Source of the DNA: an uncultured Dysosmobacter sp.
GTDB lineage: Bacteria; Bacillota; Clostridia; Oscillospirales; Oscillospiraceae
Length of the DNA: 8,121 nucleotides
Direction: 5' to 3'
Assembly (NCBI GenBank): GCA_934597465.1
Contig: CAKTSC010000053.1
Span: forward strand, 1 to 8,121
Both the position numbers and the translations under genes were made by a program. A model generated the notes under the pieces. That model was not told the origin of the DNA, searched no databases, and saw only the letters and a list, made by a program, of their open reading frames with translations. This document shows positions 5,687 to 8,121 of the stretch, piece by piece; the first letter of the stretch is position 1; each line of letters begins with the position of its first letter.

Positions 5687-6241
5687 TCAATGGACGGGCG
5701 GGGTCAGGCAGGAGAGGGCCACGGCCATGCCGCCGCCGGGGTTAAAGACCCGGTGGGGCTGGTTGCTGCGCAGGTAGATGCTGTCCCCCTCCCGCAGGCG
5801 GAAGGTGTCGCTGCCGCAGTCCACATCCAGCAGGCCGGAGAGGAGGGTGATGCACTCCTCCGCCGCGGCGTGGACGGCGTAGTCCTGGCGGCTCCAGCAC
5901 TGGGGGTTCAGCCGGAAGAGGATGAGCTCCAGCTTGGGGGCCTCCCTGGGGTCGGAGCTGGTGGGGGTGAGGTACTCATAGGTGATGCTGCTCTCGGGCA
6001 GGATGAGGCGCTTGCGCTGGGCGGCCCGGATCACCTGGGTGTGGGGGAGGTCGTCCTCCAGGAACTGATAGAGGGGCAGCTGCAGGACGGATGCGATCTT
6101 TCGCAGGGAGGAGATGGAGGGCTCCGCCAGGTTACGCTCCACCTGGGAGATGTAGCTGGCGGTGAGGCCGGCGGCATCGGCAAGCTGGCTCAGGGTGAAT
6201 TGCTGCTTCTTTCGTGCTTCGCGGATCTTGTCACCTAACAT
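5687..6241 (-). CDS. XRE-family transcriptional regulator with C-terminal cupin sensor domain
   Basis: A 184-residue protein. Residues about 6-60 form an XRE helix-turn-helix (FTLSQLADAAGLTASYISQ followed by E.N.AEPSISSLRKIA), and residues about 105-180 form a cupin barrel with GD at 152-153 and PH..FN at 162-167. The cupin metal site is only partly conserved: His124, Glu128/Glu129 and His163, with no HxH pair, so it may bind a small ligand without the usual metal. Relatives (PuuR-like and similar) are dimeric repressors or activators of nearby metabolic genes. It lies directly upstream of, and on the same strand as, the dehydrogenase-peptidase operon, which it plausibly controls. The start ATG 6241 has AAGGAG at 6254-6259 with a longish 12-nt gap. 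Its promoter carries palindromes consistent with autoregulation. Confidence 0.92.
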   Translation of the reverse strand: MLGDKIREARKKQQFTLSQLADAAGLTASYISQVERNLAEPSISSLRKIASVLQLPLYQFLEDDLPHTQVIRAAQRKRLILPESSITYEYLTPTSSDPREAPKLELILFRLNPQCWSRQDYAVHAAAEECITLLSGLLDVDCGSDTFRLREGDSIYLRSNQPHRVFNPGGGMAVALSCLTPPVH

Positions 6242-6287
6242 GGGCGGCTTGGGCTCCTTCCGGATAGAATATGGGGAGAGAACAAAA

Positions 6288-6300
6288 ACTAATATTTAGT
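6288..6300. promoter_or_regulatory. Candidate operator overlapping the XRE-cupin start point
   Basis: ACTAATATTTAGT is an inverted repeat with 5-bp arms and a 3-nt centre. It overlaps the -10 and the predicted start point of the regulator gene. A second short repeat, ATTCC-TCC-GGAAT (6308-6320), fills most of the spacer. Both are placed where an autorepressor would bind; the assignment is inference. Confidence 0.45.
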
Positions 6301-6326
6301 ATAACAGATTCCTCCGGAATTGACAA
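6298..6326 (-). promoter_or_regulatory. Promoter of the XRE-cupin regulator
   Basis: On the minus strand: TTGTCA (6321-6326, 5 of 6), a 17-nt spacer and TATACT (6298-6303, 5 of 6). This AT-rich island contrasts sharply with the GC-rich surroundings. The start point would be near 6291, giving a leader of about 50 nt. Confidence 0.75.
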
Positions 6327-6386
6327 GACCCGAGCGGCGGGCGGCGGGCGGTTTTTCCGCAGAAGTACAGGGGTTTGCGGAGCTTG

Positions 6387-6429
6387 GTCAGGAAAAGGCA
6401 GGGCCATTTCGGCCCTGCCTTTTCCTGAC
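6387..6429. terminator. Terminator with a 19-bp perfect stem
   Basis: Arms 6387-6405 and 6411-6429 are perfectly complementary with a 5-nt loop. The core is GGCAGGGCC/GGCCCTGCC flanked by AAAA and TTTT, so it can act on either strand. The pairing continues a further 6 bp beyond the T run. It lies 13 nt after the stop of the phage-like gene and isolates that gene from the XRE promoter. The gap 6330-6386 otherwise holds only a G/C-rich stretch of CGGGCGG repeats (6334-6351). Confidence 0.88.
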
Positions 6430-6441
6430 GTTTCCGCCGCC

Positions 6442-7005
6442 TCAGCCCTCGCCCCAGACCACGAGCTTCGCGCCCGCCAGGATGTCCACCGACTGCATGG
6501 ACACGGTGACGGTCTGAAGGTCGCGGAAGAGGAAGGTCTCATGGCGGCCGATGCCGCCGTTGCTGAGAAGGCGCAGGGCCCGGTCGCCCTGACAGCCCAC
6601 CTCCAGGGTGATGCGGTCGGCCCAGACAGCCTTGGCGTCGCCGCTGCCGTTGGCCCGCACCCGGGCCAGGGTGCAGGCGTCGCCGCTGCTGTACCCCTGG
6701 TGCCAGTAGACGTTGTGGGTGGTGGCGTCGCCGTTGAAGTAGAGATCCATATAGCAGGTGCTCTCGTAGTCCGCCTGGGCAAGGAAGTCCAGGTGGAGGT
6801 ACTGCCACTGATCCCACTGGATGCCGGAGAGGTCAAAGGTCTGCCTGCGGGCGCTGGCGGCGGCGGTGAACTCCCTGAGCTTGTGGAAGCTGCGGGCCGC
6901 CGTCACGGCGGCGTCCAGCTTCCGGTTGTCGCTGTTGAAGTGGTCGTGGAGGACGTAGTCCGTGGGTTCGTAGAGATTGAGTTTCAGGTTTTCCGTGCTT
7001 TTCAT
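6442..7005 (-). CDS. Orphan protein with phage-tail/fibre-like N-terminus, function unknown
   Basis: A 187-residue soluble protein without signal peptide. The N-terminus STENLKLNLYEPTDYV followed by FNSDNRKLDAAV (residues 3-34) matches the short motif found at the start of many Firmicute prophage tail-fibre and baseplate proteins. Residues about 55-187 look beta-rich (alternating pattern, several Trp and Tyr) and end in AGAKLVVWGEG; I recognise no domain there. No other phage gene is visible, so this is either a domesticated tail-like protein or a stray cargo gene. The frame stays open to 7734, but that extension is antisense to the cyclophilin gene. ATG 7005 with AAAAAGGAG at 7017-7025 (11-nt gap) is the supported start. 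I see no clear promoter in 7026-7139. It is followed by a strong terminator. Confidence 0.75.
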   Translation of the reverse strand: MKSTENLKLNLYEPTDYVLHDHFNSDNRKLDAAVTAARSFHKLREFTAAASARRQTFDLSGIQWDQWQYLHLDFLAQADYESTCYMDLYFNGDATTHNVYWHQGYSSGDACTLARVRANGSGDAKAVWADRITLEVGCQGDRALRLLSNGGIGRHETFLFRDLQTVTVSMQSVDILAGAKLVVWGEG

Positions 7006-7139
7006 GGCGATGTTTTCTCCTTTTTCAACGATTTTGGCGGGATGTGCCCCCGATAGGAGGCGGGATCTTTGGGAGTGCTGCACGAAAAGGGGCAACGGGG
7101 GGCCAAATTCCGGCCTTTGGGTATCCGGCGGCGGGGCGG

Positions 7140-7168
7140 TTGACGGGCGGGGGCGGCTGTGGTATCCT
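7140..7168 (+). promoter_or_regulatory. Extended -10 promoter of the cyclophilin lipoprotein gene
   Basis: TTGACG (7140-7145, 5 of 6), a 17-nt spacer and TATCCT (7163-7168, 4 of 6) directly preceded by TGG, which gives an extended -10 (TGn). The start point would be near 7175, with a leader of about 53 nt. Confidence 0.7.
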
Positions 7169-7174
7169 GAGAGG

Positions 7175-7213
7175 GCGCCCGCGGGCGCGGAGCACCCCCG
7201 GATCGCCGGGGTG
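7175..7213 (+). other. Structured 5' leader of the cyclophilin gene
   Basis: The leader begins with the perfect 14-bp palindrome GCGCCCGCGGGCGC (7175-7188), then an 8-bp hairpin with one bulged C and an ATCG loop (7193-7213). The ribosome binding site AAAAGGAG starts at the next base, 7214, 6 nt before the ATG. The placement suggests effects on mRNA stability or translation, or an operator at the start point. Confidence 0.5.
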
Positions 7214-7227
7214 AAAAGGAGAAAACT

Positions 7228-7863
7228 ATGAGAAAGCATATCACCGCCCTGGCCGCCGCGCTGCTCCTCTGCCTGAGCCTGGCCGCCTGCGGCAGTCCCG
7301 CCCAGAGCGGCGGCAGCGCGTCTGGCGGCAGCGGGGCGGCTTCCGCCGCGGAGCCCATCGGGAAGTATACCGCCGTCATCGACATCCGGGACTACGGCAC
7401 CGTCACCCTGGAGCTGGACGGGGACAGCGCCCCCATCACCGTGGCCAACTTCGTGAAGCTGGCGAAGGACGGCTTCTACGACGGGCTCACCTTCCACCGG
7501 ATCATGGACGGCTTCATGATGCAGGGCGGCGATCCCAAGGGCAACGGTACCGGCGGTTCGGAGGAGAACATCACCGGGGAGTTTGCCGGCAACGGCATCG
7601 AAAACCCCATCTCCCACAGCCGGGGCACCATCTCCATGGCCCGGGCCCAGGATCCCAACAGCGCCAGCAGCCAGTTCTTCATCTGCCAGGCGGACTGCAG
7701 CTTCCTGGACGGGGAGTACGCCGCCTTCGGCCATGTGACGGAGGGGCTGGACGTGGTGGACGCCGTCTGCGCCGCCGCCCGGCCCACAGACGACAACGGC
7801 ACCATCCCGGCGGAGGAGCAGCCGGTCATCGAGAGCATCACCATTGAAGACATTGAAGACTGA
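7228..7863 (+). CDS. Lipoprotein peptidyl-prolyl cis-trans isomerase, cyclophilin type
   Basis: A 211-residue protein. Residues 1-21 are a lipoprotein signal peptide with lipobox LAAC and acylated Cys21. Residues 22-42 are a Ser/Gly/Ala linker, and about 46-208 a complete cyclophilin domain. The catalytic signature is present: FHR with Arg91, the GFMMQGGD motif (95-102), GTISMARA (133-140), SQFFIC (148-153) and FGH with His169. The Trp that binds cyclosporin in human CypA appears to be replaced by Leu160. The enzyme would assist proline isomerisation of secreted proteins on the outer face of the membrane. It has its own promoter and terminator and appears monocistronic. The start ATG 7228 has AAAAGGAG with a 6-nt gap. 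The assignment is very secure. Confidence 0.95.
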   Translation: MRKHITALAAALLLCLSLAACGSPAQSGGSASGGSGAASAAEPIGKYTAVIDIRDYGTVTLELDGDSAPITVANFVKLAKDGFYDGLTFHRIMDGFMMQGGDPKGNGTGGSEENITGEFAGNGIENPISHSRGTISMARAQDPNSASSQFFICQADCSFLDGEYAAFGHVTEGLDVVDAVCAAARPTDDNGTIPAEEQPVIESITIEDIED

Positions 7864-7871
7864 GGACGAAG

Positions 7872-7910
7872 AAAACCGCGCCGCCGGGGAAGCCCGGCGG
7901 CGCGGTTTTT
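7872..7910. terminator. Bidirectional terminator after the cyclophilin gene
   Basis: A 13-bp perfect stem CCGCGCCGCCGGG (7876-7888) / CCCGGCGGCGCGG (7893-7905) with a GAAG loop, flanked by A4 and T5. It serves the cyclophilin gene (stop 9 nt before the A run) and probably also the convergent gene ending at 7924. Confidence 0.93.
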
Positions 7911-7923
7911 GGCGTTTTTGGGG

Positions 7924-8121
7924 TCAGGTCTCGGGGGTGTCCGGGGATCTCGGAGCGTCCGGGGCCTTGGGGGCTTCCGGAGCATCCGGGGCGGCGGGGG
8001 GTTCCGGATCGTCGGAGGTCTCGGGGGCGGCTTCGGCGGCCTGTTCCCGGAGCCTGGCTTCCTCCCCGGCGGCCTCGATCTCCCGGCCCTGGGCCATGAG
8101 GACATCCACCGTGGTGAGGCG
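7924..8121 (-). CDS. C-terminal tail of an unidentified protein (start outside window)
   Basis: The frame is open from the right edge to the TGA at 7924-7926 and shows 65 residues beginning RLTTVDVLMAQGREIE. The internal GTG at 8109 has no convincing ribosome binding site, so I read this as the end of a longer gene. A short charged helix-like stretch is followed by about 35 residues of Pro/Ala/Asp/Glu-rich sequence with a roughly three-residue period (PDAPEAPKAPDAPRSP), which is surely disordered. This tail gives no family, and I do not name a function. It converges on the cyclophilin gene across the shared terminator. Confidence 0.6.
   Translation of the reverse strand, partial: RLTTVDVLMAQGREIEAAGEEARLREQAAEAAPETSDDPEPPAAPDAPEAPKAPDAPRSPDTPET

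Noticed and set aside
5690..6238. A 182-codon plus-strand frame opposite the XRE-cupin gene
   Set aside because: It is a shadow of a gene with clear helix-turn-helix and cupin domains.
6334..6351. G/C-rich CGGGCGG repeats between the terminator and the XRE promoter
   Set aside because: Only about two and a half copies are present; this is low-complexity sequence common in GC-rich genomes, not a repeat array.
7006..7734. N-terminal extension of the phage-like gene to position 7734
   Set aside because: It runs antisense through the cyclophilin gene and has no ribosome binding site, while ATG 7005 is preceded by AAAAAGGAG.

Overview
The window looks like ordinary chromosomal DNA from a high-GC Firmicute, most plausibly an Oscillospiraceae-type gut anaerobe (Oscillibacter, Lawsonibacter, Flavonifractor or a relative). 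The evidence is the strong G/C bias at third codon positions, AAGGAGG-type ribosome binding sites, SigA-type promoters with 17-nt spacers, short intergenic gaps closed by GC-rich stems flanked by A and T runs, a PrsW-family protease and a lipoprotein cyclophilin. The genus is inference. There are two partial and seven complete protein genes. I found no tRNA, rRNA, CRISPR array or insertion sequence.

Left part, plus strand (1-2971): the C-terminal part of a transglutaminase-like protein and its terminator; a consensus promoter driving a PrsW-family membrane protease; a second, very similar promoter followed by a roughly 200-nt leader that contains a strong intrinsic terminator; then a 12-helix MATE-family efflux protein. 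The leader, a promoter and terminator ahead of the MATE start codon with no other visible promoter, is the best candidate in this window for undescribed regulation (attenuator, riboswitch or small RNA).

Middle part, minus strand (2971-6326): a bidirectional terminator separates the MATE gene from a two-gene operon read leftwards. The operon encodes a beta-decarboxylating dehydrogenase (tartrate/D-malate/isopropylmalate type) followed by an M20 glutamate-carboxypeptidase-like metallopeptidase. It has its own promoter and a hairpin or operator next to the first ribosome binding site. Directly upstream, on the same strand and with its own promoter and terminator, is an XRE-cupin regulator that is a plausible local controller.

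Right part (6387-8121): a 19-bp perfect inverted repeat ends a minus-strand orphan protein whose N-terminus resembles Firmicute phage tail or fibre proteins. A divergent plus-strand lipoprotein peptidyl-prolyl isomerase follows, closed by a bidirectional terminator. The window ends in the Pro/Ala/Asp/Glu-rich C-terminal tail of a minus-strand protein that continues beyond the edge. No complete novel defence or biosynthetic system is visible. The interesting signals are regulatory leaders, an uncharacterised enzyme pair and an orphan phage-like protein.
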